A DNA stretch of 64,000 nucleotides from Xylanibacter ruminicola (GCF_900142525.1 NZ_FRBD01000003.1:62001-126000), one strand, 5' to 3'; shown: positions 49,932 to 60,106, counted from the stretch's first letter. Made by a program: numbers and translations. Notes: generated by a model not told the origin, from the sequence alone.

Positions 49932-52701
49932 TTATTCTGACTGTTAGTATATGTTTGACATCTGGTACAACATTATATGCATGAGAGAGGTTGTTTTCAA
50001 ACAGATCTCTTTGTTCCTGCAATTTCTTTAATTTCCCTTGGCGTATGTTTTCAATCCCGATTCTACGAATACGGATTTCTGCAACATCCATGACATGGCG
50101 TTTTTTGTCGAGTTTTGCTGCAATGCCACTCTGTATTTCAGACTCTATCTTCAAGAAAACAGAATATAGATTCTTTTGGAGCTGAGCATTTTCGGTGATT
50201 GTCGGGTCTGAAGCCATAAAACCAATACCCTTGAACTGGGCTTTGCGTTTAACCAACATATCCCACAAAGTTTGTCCGTAAGGAGCGAACACACGCCCAT
50301 TATCACTGATATACTGTGCTGAATAACAAACCTTCGTCTCATTATCGTTTTTGCCAGTAACCTTCCATAACGTAAGATATCCAGGCCGTTCCTCACCGCT
50401 TAGGGACTGAATTACAGGTATTTCTCTACCTATACCACCATCTATATCACGAATGATATGCTGAATGATTGGGTGTTGCAATGTAATATGAATGGCCGCA
50501 GGATTATCCTCTTCCCATTTGGAATCAAAGATGGCTCCAAGATTTCCATCTGGAAGATGATATAGCGTTAATCCGTTAAGCATTTTGTCGTAGAATCCTT
50601 TTACATTGATGCAATGCAAGTCCATGAGGTCTTCAAGCCAAATGGGGAGCGGACTATATTTCACTTCTGATGCTGCTGTCTTAGTAATCTCTTTCTCGGA
50701 TATTGATGGCAGAGCGTGTTCTGTTGAGCGATAGTTACGAAGTTTATCCTTGATTTCGTTTAACCATTTCTTACTGTCCTTCTCAAATTGGCGGGGATCA
50801 AGTAGAGATTGCAGGTAGAGTTGATTCAGGTGTTTCATCTCTATCGTAGAGTCTAATACATCGCTTGTCTTGTCAATACCCAGCTCGTCCATAATAGTAT
50901 CAAGCTTAGACATAATCGTGTTGTAGATACGGCTGTCAACACTATTGTCTGTTAGCATATTGATAGCCACAACCTTATGCGACTGGCCAATACGGTCAAT
51001 ACGACCAATGCGCTGCTCTAATGCCATTGGATTCCAAGGCAGGTCATAGTTGATAACAATATGGCAGAACTGCATATTGAGAGATTCTCCAGCAGCATCT
51101 GTTGCTACCATAACGGGAACATCATCCTTGAAGCGTTGCAGGGCATTCTTGCGGGCCGTCAATGACATAGAGCCATTAATGCCCACACAATCCAAACCCG
51201 CGTCTTTGAGTGATTCAATTAAATACTCCTGTGTTCCACGGAACTCTGTAAATACAAGTACTTTCAGGTTTTCTTCTGAAGGGTCACTCCTAAGCTGGTA
51301 TATTTTGTCAAGCAAGGCCACCATCTTGGCGTCTTTTTCAATACGCATAACCTCTTCTGCTTTCCTGATAAGCTTCCCTAACTCATCAATTTCATTGAAG
51401 GCTATACCGGCATTGTAAACAACATCCATCTCAGCGGCCATCAGCCCTTCTTCCTCAAAGTCACTATAGCGAAGACTATCCTGTTCACCATATTCTTCTA
51501 ATTCATCCGGATCCTCTCCCTCCTGCAATCGCTTGTACCGGTTACGCATGGCAGAAAGAACAGCTGCAGTACTACTGCTCGCCAGTTTCTGGAACATAAC
51601 CATCACCAGTCCCTTAGCATAGCTGTTCATATCAAGAGCATTCTCAAAACTCTTCTTGACGTATTCTGTTACATCTTCATATAGTTGATGTTGCTTAGCA
51701 AATTCCCATTTTTCAGTCAGAACATTTAAACGCTGAGTTTCACGCTGTTGGAAAAGCTTCTTTCCGTCATAGTCAAGAGCAAAGCGTTTCTCAGAGCGCA
51801 TGACGTATGGTTGTATCTCTGCAATGCTAGGCATTCCGTCACCAGTAAAGGTGTCTGGATCTATCAGTTGTAAAACCCGGCGGAAATGGTCGCTCTTCCC
51901 TCGATGTGGTGTAGCTGACAAGAGGAGCACATTAGGAACACTGTTACAAAGAGCATCAGCCATAACATATCGTGAAACCTGAGCGGTTGCTCCACCCATT
52001 TTATGTGCCTCGTCAATAATGACCATATCAAATTCCGCTTCCAGCACAGCTTCTAAGCGATACTTGTTATATTCATCCACCCTTTTCTGACTCCAACCAT
52101 CTCGTACAGTTAAAGGTTTCAGAGCATCACTAGAAACGATAATCTGGTTATGCTGCTTCCAGAAATTCAACTCATCCTCGGCATCAAAACTGGCAAACGT
52201 TTTGGCCATGCTATTGATGAAAGAGGAGTCATAAATATGGAAGTTTTCGCAAAAATGCTCACGAAGTTCCGATTGCCATTGTAGCATGGCAGATTTGGGA
52301 ACTATAAGTAGTACGCGCTTTACTTCCCCCCTAAGCTTCTTCTCCTTTAATACAAGACCTGCCTCAATGGTTTTACCCATACCAACCTCATCAGCTAATA
52401 GATAGCGGGTCTGAAGCCCCTGCATGACCTTCTCTAAAACGAGTATCTGATGGGGAAGTGGTGTGAGAGAGCTTTCATAGGGAGCAAGTAGTCGCTTTTG
52501 GGCTATTTCTCCTTGGATACGGGCGGCAATAGACACATAACGAGCGTAGGAAAGAGCATCGAGATTACTGTGGTAATCTTCGATTTCATCAATCATTACC
52601 TGTTTGAACACATCATTTTCAAGAATGTGAATCCAGCAGAATGTTTTGTCAAACATCTGCCTCTTACCAATAATTTCGATGCTCTTACCTCTATACTGCA
52701 T
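49924..52701 (-). CDS. SNF2-type helicase of the BREX locus (BrxHII-like)
   Basis: 925 aa. Walker A LLADEVGMGKTIEAGLVLKE near 98-117, VIIDEAHKM near 227, LLLSATPHRGKSDHFR near 263, then the C-terminal domain with VFTEFRGTQEYL, TDAAGESLNMQF and EQRIGRIDRIGQSHKV near 564. This RapA/SNF2-like set is the brxHII kind in type 3 BREX. It translocates on double-stranded DNA. The gene comes 11 bp after the methyltransferase gene. Confidence 0.85.
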   Translation of the reverse strand: MQYRGKSIEIIGKRQMFDKTFCWIHILENDVFKQVMIDEIEDYHSNLDALSYARYVSIAARIQGEIAQKRLLAPYESSLTPLPHQILVLEKVMQGLQTRYLLADEVGMGKTIEAGLVLKEKKLRGEVKRVLLIVPKSAMLQWQSELREHFCENFHIYDSSFINSMAKTFASFDAEDELNFWKQHNQIIVSSDALKPLTVRDGWSQKRVDEYNKYRLEAVLEAEFDMVIIDEAHKMGGATAQVSRYVMADALCNSVPNVLLLSATPHRGKSDHFRRVLQLIDPDTFTGDGMPSIAEIQPYVMRSEKRFALDYDGKKLFQQRETQRLNVLTEKWEFAKQHQLYEDVTEYVKKSFENALDMNSYAKGLVMVMFQKLASSSTAAVLSAMRNRYKRLQEGEDPDELEEYGEQDSLRYSDFEEEGLMAAEMDVVYNAGIAFNEIDELGKLIRKAEEVMRIEKDAKMVALLDKIYQLRSDPSEENLKVLVFTEFRGTQEYLIESLKDAGLDCVGINGSMSLTARKNALQRFKDDVPVMVATDAAGESLNMQFCHIVINYDLPWNPMALEQRIGRIDRIGQSHKVVAINMLTDNSVDSRIYNTIMSKLDTIMDELGIDKTSDVLDSTIEMKHLNQLYLQSLLDPRQFEKDSKKWLNEIKDKLRNYRSTEHALPSISEKEITKTAASEVKYSPLPIWLEDLMDLHCINVKGFYDKMLNGLTLYHLPDGNLGAIFDSKWEEDNPAAIHITLQHPIIQHIIRDIDGGIGREIPVIQSLSGEERPGYLTLWKVTGKNDNETKVCYSAQYISDNGRVFAPYGQTLWDMLVKRKAQFKGIGFMASDPTITENAQLQKNLYSVFLKIESEIQSGIAAKLDKKRHVMDVAEIRIRRIGIENIRQGKLKKLQEQRDLFENNLSHAYNVVPDVKHILTVRING

Positions 52702-52712
52702 ATATTCCTAAA

Positions 52713-55358
52713 TTATACGTGACGTGTAGCAACATCATAATAACGGAGCAGCTGTTCGTCTTCCTGCAACATGTTAGGCGAAATCATTTCACCCACTTTG
52801 ATAATGGTAATAAAGTCTTTTTTCTTGTAACACTCTTTAAAACCTGCACGTACAGCTTCAAGTCGAGCGTTTTTAATAGGCTTCGCCTTTGGCTTATTAA
52901 CTGCTTCGACATATATATTGAATTCTTTCATTAGATTTTTGAAACGCAACTTGTCCAAATCTACTTGCTTTTCTGGATCGGCAATACGCCATTTTCCGTC
53001 AGATTCTTCAATGAAATTCTCTTCGAGAATATCGCGTAATTCCGGAAGAACATCTCCCTTGCGGAGACCATTGATAGCTTGCATCCATTCAGGCTGTATT
53101 TCCTGGTATGTCTTCGGGTTATTGCGAAGAAGATTCTTTAGCCATTCTATACCATTGGCTTCGTCGCTTACGATAATACCCATTGGAACAAAATTTGGAG
53201 CTGTTTTTTTCTTTTCTTCATATTCAGCAGCCTGAGGAGCAGTGAAAAACATGCCATCTATTTCAATATAACGTTCACGGAGACCTTTTTGAAAATCGCC
53301 TGCATCAAGTGGAACTTGAATGTTATTCGCAACAAAATATGATAGCATTCTATCATATAGTATTTTGGGGTTTCTTTCTACAATTGAAGTAGTCGCGTTT
53401 CCTTTAATTATATGGACAGGAAGATGATTCAAATGATCATCTATGAAATCCCATATATTAATTGAATTCGACAAATTAATCTCTTTTAAAATAGAATCGT
53501 TAGGCTTATAACAGGTTATTATCAAATCTTCTTTGACAGATGTGGTATATCTCATGGATTTAATGCCTCCATGAACTTTATCAAAAGCTGTAACACTGGA
53601 TATTACAAAGCCAGCATTCTGTATGGCAGTTTGAATTGCATTCCATATGCTTGCCTTGGTATTGCTAAACTCTACAGTCATCCATTTGCCAGGTTTTAAT
53701 ATTCTAAAATAGTCCACAAAAGCCCCCTGAATGAGTCTCATGTAATCAGCAGCCTCTTTATTTTGAGTTTTGTTGGCAATGGCTTCATCTTTAGAGTTAG
53801 TTATTACATTAAGCCAGGCTTCTGTTATTCTATTTAATTCTGAATACATAATATTATCACCAAAAGGAGGATCAGTAAAAATGTAGTCTACAGATTGATC
53901 CGGTATGATACTATTATGAAGAGCATCACCAACTTGGATAATATTATTTAAGTTCATATTTTCGACCTCAGGCGAATGTTTTACCTCCAAAAGATCGAAA
54001 ATGTTTTGTTCTACTATTTCACTTGGAACATATAGAGTACCACTTAATGGACCATTAATACGCCCATTCATGTGGTATTTATTTACTATAAATCTATTTA
54101 GTTTAGTAAGGTTTCTTGCAATACTATTTGTGAGACAGAACTTGTTGTACATAGAACATCTTTCCCATAATTTTGAAAGAATAAACAATGTTCTGTCTGT
54201 ATATAATTGATGGATATAATAAACCCCTTTTGCTTTAGGATCCTCCATCTTGTCACCTTCCCCTAGTGGCAAGGTTGGTACCCATGAGTTGTTGGGGGTA
54301 TTTTTAATATCTTCTATTAGTGCAATATCTTCAGCATCAGGCGTTTTCCTGAATTTATGTCCATTATAATAATAAACAATAAGATAAGGCACAGAAACAG
54401 TTCGTTCTCGAGACTCTCCAAGCCTATTGTCGAAATAATTCTCTTTTTTCTTTTTGCACGTACTCCTTTTGATTTCAGCGCCACAATGTGGACAAATAGC
54501 ATAATCATCAATTCTGCCTTCACCAATTCTTGAAAACAAATCCATAAATTTTGCTTCGCCACCACAACTGTCACATATAACTATATCTGACCATACCATA
54601 AAAAAGATTTCACCATATTTCCCGTTGGTATGCTTGGTCCGATACAAGTCACCATATTCTTGCTTAACATCTTCAAGTATGGCGGAAAAATTACGTAATT
54701 CAGCAGAATTATTATTGTTTAAATTAAAAGCAATAAAACTTGCAATAGGACTTAAGTCACTACAGATACAATGCCGCTTTCCTAAACTTCTTTCTTCGCC
54801 TCTAGTAGCATCTGAGCCAAATTCGCACATACCAGCTGCAACTCCTGTCATACCAGTTCCTGCAAAACCATCATATATAATATCGCCCGGTTGAGTATAA
54901 TAGTATAACAATTTCATGATAGCTTTGTGTGGTACTTTCGTATGATAAGAATGCGCTGTGTATATTGGGTCATTCTTTCCAACACTAATGTCTTTAGAGT
55001 AAGGAAAAGGAACATTAAAAGAATTCGATCTTTTGCCTTCTTTTAATAAAGTTTCTTTTTCGTTATTCCATTCATTTATTATCTCTGGTGTCCACGGATT
55101 TGGACATGCAGTATAATATGGAGGATCAGAGAGATTAATGATATCATCATCTTCTCCGATGGGGAAACCTTCAATTTTTCTTAGTTCTGGTAGTTTCTTA
55201 CGAAGTTCTTCTCGGAAATAAGATCGACGTGTTTCATCGTTTTCAAATTCCATACCAAGACAAGTGACAGGGGTGTTATCTTTAAAGTCAAAACCACCCA
55301 TAACACGAGTCATCTCCTCTTCAGAGAATAGACTACCAGTTTTATCTTGATTTGCCAT
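52713..55358 (-). CDS. BREX DNA methyltransferase (PglX-I-like)
   Basis: 881 aa. SDPPYYTACPNPW near residue 77 (motif IV, DPPY), DGFAGTGMTGVAA near 163 (motif I, SAM binding), a zinc-finger-like region with CDSC and CPHC near 255-290, and a second TDPPFGDNIMYSEL near 497. The motif order IV before I with DPPY suggests an N6-adenine methylase of the beta class. In BREX it marks host DNA. The second DPPF may belong to a duplicated or fused catalytic-like region. The gene is more A+T-rich than its neighbours in its middle part. 9-bp gap after the ATPase gene. Confidence 0.85.
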   Translation of the reverse strand: MANQDKTGSLFSEEEMTRVMGGFDFKDNTPVTCLGMEFENDETRRSYFREELRKKLPELRKIEGFPIGEDDDIINLSDPPYYTACPNPWTPEIINEWNNEKETLLKEGKRSNSFNVPFPYSKDISVGKNDPIYTAHSYHTKVPHKAIMKLLYYYTQPGDIIYDGFAGTGMTGVAAGMCEFGSDATRGEERSLGKRHCICSDLSPIASFIAFNLNNNNSAELRNFSAILEDVKQEYGDLYRTKHTNGKYGEIFFMVWSDIVICDSCGGEAKFMDLFSRIGEGRIDDYAICPHCGAEIKRSTCKKKKENYFDNRLGESRERTVSVPYLIVYYYNGHKFRKTPDAEDIALIEDIKNTPNNSWVPTLPLGEGDKMEDPKAKGVYYIHQLYTDRTLFILSKLWERCSMYNKFCLTNSIARNLTKLNRFIVNKYHMNGRINGPLSGTLYVPSEIVEQNIFDLLEVKHSPEVENMNLNNIIQVGDALHNSIIPDQSVDYIFTDPPFGDNIMYSELNRITEAWLNVITNSKDEAIANKTQNKEAADYMRLIQGAFVDYFRILKPGKWMTVEFSNTKASIWNAIQTAIQNAGFVISSVTAFDKVHGGIKSMRYTTSVKEDLIITCYKPNDSILKEINLSNSINIWDFIDDHLNHLPVHIIKGNATTSIVERNPKILYDRMLSYFVANNIQVPLDAGDFQKGLRERYIEIDGMFFTAPQAAEYEEKKKTAPNFVPMGIIVSDEANGIEWLKNLLRNNPKTYQEIQPEWMQAINGLRKGDVLPELRDILEENFIEESDGKWRIADPEKQVDLDKLRFKNLMKEFNIYVEAVNKPKAKPIKNARLEAVRAGFKECYKKKDFITIIKVGEMISPNMLQEDEQLLRYYDVATRHV

Positions 55359-55367
55359 ATTTTCCTT

Positions 55368-58300
55368 TTACTGTTTAATAATGATACGAACATCCTCTGG
55401 GCGCATGCCAGAAGTTTTACTAAGAATAAGCTGCTCAAAAGCATCCATAGCAGCCTGCTTCGTCATAGGACGTGAGAAAGAGTGTACAATTTCATCGAAA
55501 GATATCTCCACTCGCTCGAAACTATGGTTCAGTTTCTGAATAACTTCGACCAGTTGTCGAGCATAGGTGTGGTCTAATTCTATCTTGCCTTCAGAGAACT
55601 GCTTGATTAAGACCTTTTCTGGCTCATTGAGATATTGCTTGTTACGGTCAACAGAAGGATCGTCAAGAGCATCGTGGAACTGTTGTTCAATATCTGCAAA
55701 GATATCATCAAGCTCTGTTTTTAGGGCGTTCACATTGGGTTTCAGACCACTTTGAACTGTGGGATTAAAACCGTCTTGGAAAGGAGAGATTAAGATATTC
55801 TCACGTGTTACCAAGCTATTTGCCGGTTTCAGTTGTCCTATCTTATTCTTCCACTGGGTGAACATTACCATATTGAGGAAGTTAGCATTAATAACATCTT
55901 CGCACACCTGATATTTCTTGCTGCTCAGTATGTCTAGTTTCGTGGCATTTTCCATTTCTGTGATATGTGCTGCAGTATATCGAGCTAAATACCAGTCTGC
56001 ATAATCTCCCTTTATCTGCTCTAACTCGCGAAGATAGGCTGTACGATCAGTATCATTCATATCAATGATGGACGATAGCTTCTGCATTCCCTGAATTAGT
56101 TTCATCATTAGTGGCTTATCACACATTGCAAGTTGCTGAGCCTGTTTCAGGTAACTGATAATTGCCTGGAACTTCTCCATGTCAGCAAACTTCTTTTCAA
56201 ACTCATCGAGCTTACCTTTGTCATCCACAAGTTTTGAACGAACATTATCTACAGTCCATGTAATATTGCGAAGTTTAGCTTCATTGTTATAATTAGGTAT
56301 TTGGTCACACATGCCTGCAAGTGCGGTAAATCTGCTATAATAGCTGTTTCCTTCCGAAGGTGAAAGGATTTCTGCACCAGCGAAAGTATAGCCATTACGA
56401 ATTTCGGAAGCCATCTTTACTGCACGTTTAGAAATATCACGGGCAGCAATAGCGAGATCTGCGTATGTGCTTGCCTCTCCCAAACGGTTAGTACGGTCTT
56501 CTTCAATCAATGCTAGCATCAACTCTTTTACTACAGCAAGATTAATTCCCTTTGGTGGACATACACTCTTGAACTCATAGTAGTCATTATCATTAAGGCG
56601 GGTTACCATATCAATAGTACTAGCATTGATGCGACTGCTGTTGTTGAGTACAATCTCCAACTCGCCTTGTGCAGCCATTGCAGAAAGTACAATGAATTCG
56701 AGATCTGCCTCAATATGGAAGTCCTTACTCAGGAACTCATTACCTTCTACGTAGAATGCTTCCAGAATTTCTGAGCGGTTAACCACTTTGCCTCCCGCAG
56801 CATCAAGCATGGCTTTAATAGAACGTGCATATTGAGAATCTGATGTTGACAAACGTCCGTCTTTCCAAAGACCAAGGCCATGTAAGATTGCAATACCATT
56901 GCTGTTGGCATTCTGTGGCTTAGATATCACACTTCTTGCTGAAGACAAAATATTCTTCCTATTGTCATCAGCCAGGGGTTGTGAAAGCAAAGAGAAGCTA
57001 GGATACTCTGGATTCTCATGATCGAAGTGGGGCTCCATAATAACTGAAACAATACTGCTGACGGCATCAATCTTTGCTTGGCCAGTTCCGAAACCTACCA
57101 TTGTTCGCATTGGTTGAGCACTTCCATTATACTCAACATTTGTCTTGTCATAGAATTCACGATCAAACACCTCACAACACTCTTTAAAGAAACGCTTTCT
57201 AAATGTTTCGTATTTGGGTTTCTGAGCAGAGTCAGCACCATTTTCAAGCTGCAAGGCTGCACCATAGTATGATACGGTCTCCTTAAATTTGTCACTTAAT
57301 TCGTTCAGAAGGAAGAATACTCCATCCTCTTCATTATCGTGAGCCATAGCTGCCGCATCAAAGATGGGCATGAAATAGATGTAAAAGTGACGTCGGGGAT
57401 GGGTTGTTGATTTCGCTGCAGGGTTACCCATGAAAATATAGCCAGCTCGAGTACACATACGTGACTTCCAAACGATATGATGTGGCCAAATAAGGAAACC
57501 ATTACGATATGTCTCATCTTCTACAGGCAGCACCTTGGCCAAAAATTGGAAGAAATAATGGTCTTTTGTGCTATCGTCCATTTGAGATGCGTAATCCTTA
57601 ATCTTTTGCTCGTAGTTGACACCACCCTCAATTCGAAGATGGTATTCATCATTGATGTCATTCCGCTCTAAATATTCGCCAATTGTTGCTTGAACAATAT
57701 TGTCGGCTGCTGGTTTAACAGCCAATTCAACAAGGTCATCATATCCCTCGCACATGTCATCAACAGGACATAGGTCACGTGTTAGAGTCTCTGCTGTAGC
57801 ACCATTTGTCTTGGCCAAATCTGCCTGAAGAATCTTCACTGCGAGAGCATTCGCTATCCTATGAGCGAGGGGCTTCTGAGAAGCGCGACCACCAGTGAAG
57901 TTGTTGTCAATCTTCTGATCAACAATGGTCATGATATCACTCACACGGCGTACATCTGGGATGGCCATAAGGTCAGTATTCCGTTTCATGTCATCCCAAT
58001 ATGAATCGTAGCTGATGATACCTGGTTCTTCATCTGGAACATCTTGGTCGAGCATCTTTGCGAACTTTTCTGAAAGGACTTTCAGCACCTCGCGTTGGCT
58101 CTTTCCAATACGTATCTCCTGGAAATTCTCAAAATATGATGGATGAACAGGGAACAAATTGACATAGGTATCAAAATCGTTATCCATGTCGGGGAAGAGG
58201 TTTCTGAATTTACCAAGATGATCAGAAATGGTAGACTTTTGCTGCTCATTCTTCTTTAACAGACGTTCCTGTGCAATGAATTGAACATCTGTTTTCAATA

Positions 58301-59036
58301 TAGTAAGATTCTCGTATCGGTCACTTACATGTGAAAGCATGTCCTTTTCAAACTGGAACTCCGTTGACTGATAAATCAGTTCCTGAACACCAAACACCAT
58401 TCTGAAATGTGTCCTGTCGCTTTGATGGCCGAGGGCCTGAAGAACCTGGAGGTCTGTATTAAGAGCAGCTGGTGTGGCATGTCCCTTTAGGAATGACAGC
58501 ATCTCGTCAATGACTAGGAGGAAGCCCTTGTTAGGATACTTCTCTTCAAACTTAGCCATCATTTTTGCTATCTTGGTCGCATAGCTATCAGGTGTTTTGT
58601 CGTCAGAAAGGCTATAATCAATACCCCATTCATCAAGAGCTTTATCTATCTCCCATGCTACTATTGTCCAGAGATCTTTATTGCTGCCAATCTCAAATCG
58701 ATGAACAAGATATTTTCCTGCGATTTTCCCCAAAGCATCCTTCGCTTTCTCATTCTGAAGCAAGTCAAGGTACTTTTCGTCTTCTGCAATGATAGAGAAC
58801 AATGACATAAGGTGAGATTTACCGGTACCATAATTACCGACTATCTGAATGCCTTTGGTCTCTACTGGTCGTGAGAAGTCGAGATGCTTGCAGATTGTGG
58901 GAATTGTGTAGCTCTCGAAAGTTTCAGAACAAACAAAGTTCTTCACAACGTTAGTGCGATAATCCTCATTTTCAAGTTTCTCAAACTTGATAATCTCATC
59001 GATAGGATTAAATTGGATAAGTTCTCTGTATTTCAT
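55368..59036 (-). CDS. BrxC/PglY-like large ATPase (DUF6079-type)
   Basis: 1222 aa, the usual length of the BREX ATPase. Walker A GNYGTGKSHLMS at 67-78 and Walker B LLVIDEMLSFL at 173-183. The Cys/Trp-bearing FLIWPHHIVWKSRM near 510 and long helical C-terminus match BrxC/PglY proteins. It forms a complex with the methyltransferase and PglZ in BREX. It is preceded by a 141-aa protein (gap 15 bp) and followed by the methyltransferase gene. Confidence 0.85.
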   Translation of the reverse strand: MKYRELIQFNPIDEIIKFEKLENEDYRTNVVKNFVCSETFESYTIPTICKHLDFSRPVETKGIQIVGNYGTGKSHLMSLFSIIAEDEKYLDLLQNEKAKDALGKIAGKYLVHRFEIGSNKDLWTIVAWEIDKALDEWGIDYSLSDDKTPDSYATKIAKMMAKFEEKYPNKGFLLVIDEMLSFLKGHATPAALNTDLQVLQALGHQSDRTHFRMVFGVQELIYQSTEFQFEKDMLSHVSDRYENLTILKTDVQFIAQERLLKKNEQQKSTISDHLGKFRNLFPDMDNDFDTYVNLFPVHPSYFENFQEIRIGKSQREVLKVLSEKFAKMLDQDVPDEEPGIISYDSYWDDMKRNTDLMAIPDVRRVSDIMTIVDQKIDNNFTGGRASQKPLAHRIANALAVKILQADLAKTNGATAETLTRDLCPVDDMCEGYDDLVELAVKPAADNIVQATIGEYLERNDINDEYHLRIEGGVNYEQKIKDYASQMDDSTKDHYFFQFLAKVLPVEDETYRNGFLIWPHHIVWKSRMCTRAGYIFMGNPAAKSTTHPRRHFYIYFMPIFDAAAMAHDNEEDGVFFLLNELSDKFKETVSYYGAALQLENGADSAQKPKYETFRKRFFKECCEVFDREFYDKTNVEYNGSAQPMRTMVGFGTGQAKIDAVSSIVSVIMEPHFDHENPEYPSFSLLSQPLADDNRKNILSSARSVISKPQNANSNGIAILHGLGLWKDGRLSTSDSQYARSIKAMLDAAGGKVVNRSEILEAFYVEGNEFLSKDFHIEADLEFIVLSAMAAQGELEIVLNNSSRINASTIDMVTRLNDNDYYEFKSVCPPKGINLAVVKELMLALIEEDRTNRLGEASTYADLAIAARDISKRAVKMASEIRNGYTFAGAEILSPSEGNSYYSRFTALAGMCDQIPNYNNEAKLRNITWTVDNVRSKLVDDKGKLDEFEKKFADMEKFQAIISYLKQAQQLAMCDKPLMMKLIQGMQKLSSIIDMNDTDRTAYLRELEQIKGDYADWYLARYTAAHITEMENATKLDILSSKKYQVCEDVINANFLNMVMFTQWKNKIGQLKPANSLVTRENILISPFQDGFNPTVQSGLKPNVNALKTELDDIFADIEQQFHDALDDPSVDRNKQYLNEPEKVLIKQFSEGKIELDHTYARQLVEVIQKLNHSFERVEISFDEIVHSFSRPMTKQAAMDAFEQLILSKTSGMRPEDVRIIIKQ

Positions 59037-59051
59037 ATTTGATGCTATTTA

Positions 59052-59477
59052 TTATTCGACTATTGTGTAAGTTAGATTTTTGAGACTGAATGAATAGTTG
59101 TTTTGTTGTGAAAGAAAGTAAAACCTCTCATTCGCAATACCCCCCTTCGCTTGGATAATAAGCAATTCATCCTTTGCAGTCTGTTCTACAATCGTCTCAA
59201 GATTGAAGGAAAGAGCCGGTTCGAAAAGAATGCCAATATTGCAGAGTGCCACATAGCGACCATATTCTGGATGCTCATGTGTGTGTTGGCGAATCATTTT
59301 ACGAATGGCATCAGACGCATACATGTTAAGATTTGCCTTCTGAGCTTTTGTTTGCAGGGCATCGGCAAGGTATGTACCAACATCAACACTCTCAACTTCT
59401 AATGATGACGAGAGGTCGAATACAAGTCTGTACTTGGGATTCTTAGACAGATATGAAGATAGGTTACTATTCATCAT
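59052..59477 (-). CDS. BREX locus 141-aa protein (BrxF position)
   Basis: 141 aa. Sits where type 3 BREX has brxF, but no Walker A motif is present, so I do not call it BrxF. Sequence ends ELLIIQAKGGIANERFYFLSQQNNYSFSLKN, with a beta-rich C-terminus after a helical centre (MYASDAIRKMIRQH). The N-terminal MMN start may be one Met later. Gaps: 2 bp after the XRE gene, 15 bp before the ATPase gene. Unknown function; perhaps an adaptor for the ATPase. Confidence 0.6.
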   Translation of the reverse strand: MMNSNLSSYLSKNPKYRLVFDLSSSLEVESVDVGTYLADALQTKAQKANLNMYASDAIRKMIRQHTHEHPEYGRYVALCNIGILFEPALSFNLETIVEQTAKDELLIIQAKGGIANERFYFLSQQNNYSFSLKNLTYTIVE

Positions 59478-59479
59478 CG

Positions 59480-59701
59480 TTAAGCGATTGGTTCTGGAAT
59501 GTCCTTGAAACGCATAAGCTCACCAGGCTCCACATTAAGCAGTTTCGCAATCTTCATAAGGGTCTCGAGTGTAGGTTGGCAACTGTTCGTACACCACTTG
59601 GAAACAGTTGCGGGATCCTTCCCCAACTGCTCTGCCAGCCATTTGTTGGTCCTCTTCTTCTCTGCCAACACGACTTTGATGCGGTTAATATCTTTATCCA
59701 T
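59480..59701 (-). CDS. XRE-family transcriptional regulator
   Basis: 73 aa from MDKDINRIKVVL, helix-turn-helix (KWLAEQLGKDPATVSKWCTN) in the middle. It is the first gene of the run and probably regulates the BREX operon. An upstream start at 59761 would place the promoter inside the gene, and the TATATTTG box at 59730 gives a leader of about 20 nt to the ATG at 59701. A paired-palindrome region upstream may hold its operator. Confidence 0.85.
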   Translation of the reverse strand: MDKDINRIKVVLAEKKRTNKWLAEQLGKDPATVSKWCTNSCQPTLETLMKIAKLLNVEPGELMRFKDIPEPIA

Positions 59702-59729
59702 CAGAGTAGTTATTAGTAAATTAATGTGG

Positions 59730-59737
59730 CAAATATA
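59730..59737 (-). promoter_or_regulatory. -7 box for the XRE/BREX run
   Basis: Minus strand TATATTTG followed by CCAC, 29 bp before the XRE ATG. Confidence 0.6.
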
Positions 59738-60106
59738 GCAAATAAAATTCAGAAATTGCATAAAAAGAAGGAAAAACTGATGAAAAATAACATTTTTATT
59801 GCATTTTTCTCACTTTTGGCACTGAAAATCGCCAAAAGTTGTGTCACTCAATGACACAACATATTATAATATATACTTCTCCTTCCTTGTCCCTTGCTAC
59901 TCCCTTGCTACGGCCTTCCTATAATATCCAGATTGCGTCAAAAATAGGCGCAGATATTCTTCTATGAACCAAATGTCATCATCAAAATGGTGTTTTTCTC
60001 ACTTTTTTGCACCAATATCCAATGAAAATTCGTAAATTCGCACCAAATTATTACTGTTGGCAGAAAAAAGTTATAGCTTGTGCCACGATTTGGGACAACT
60101 ATATAC

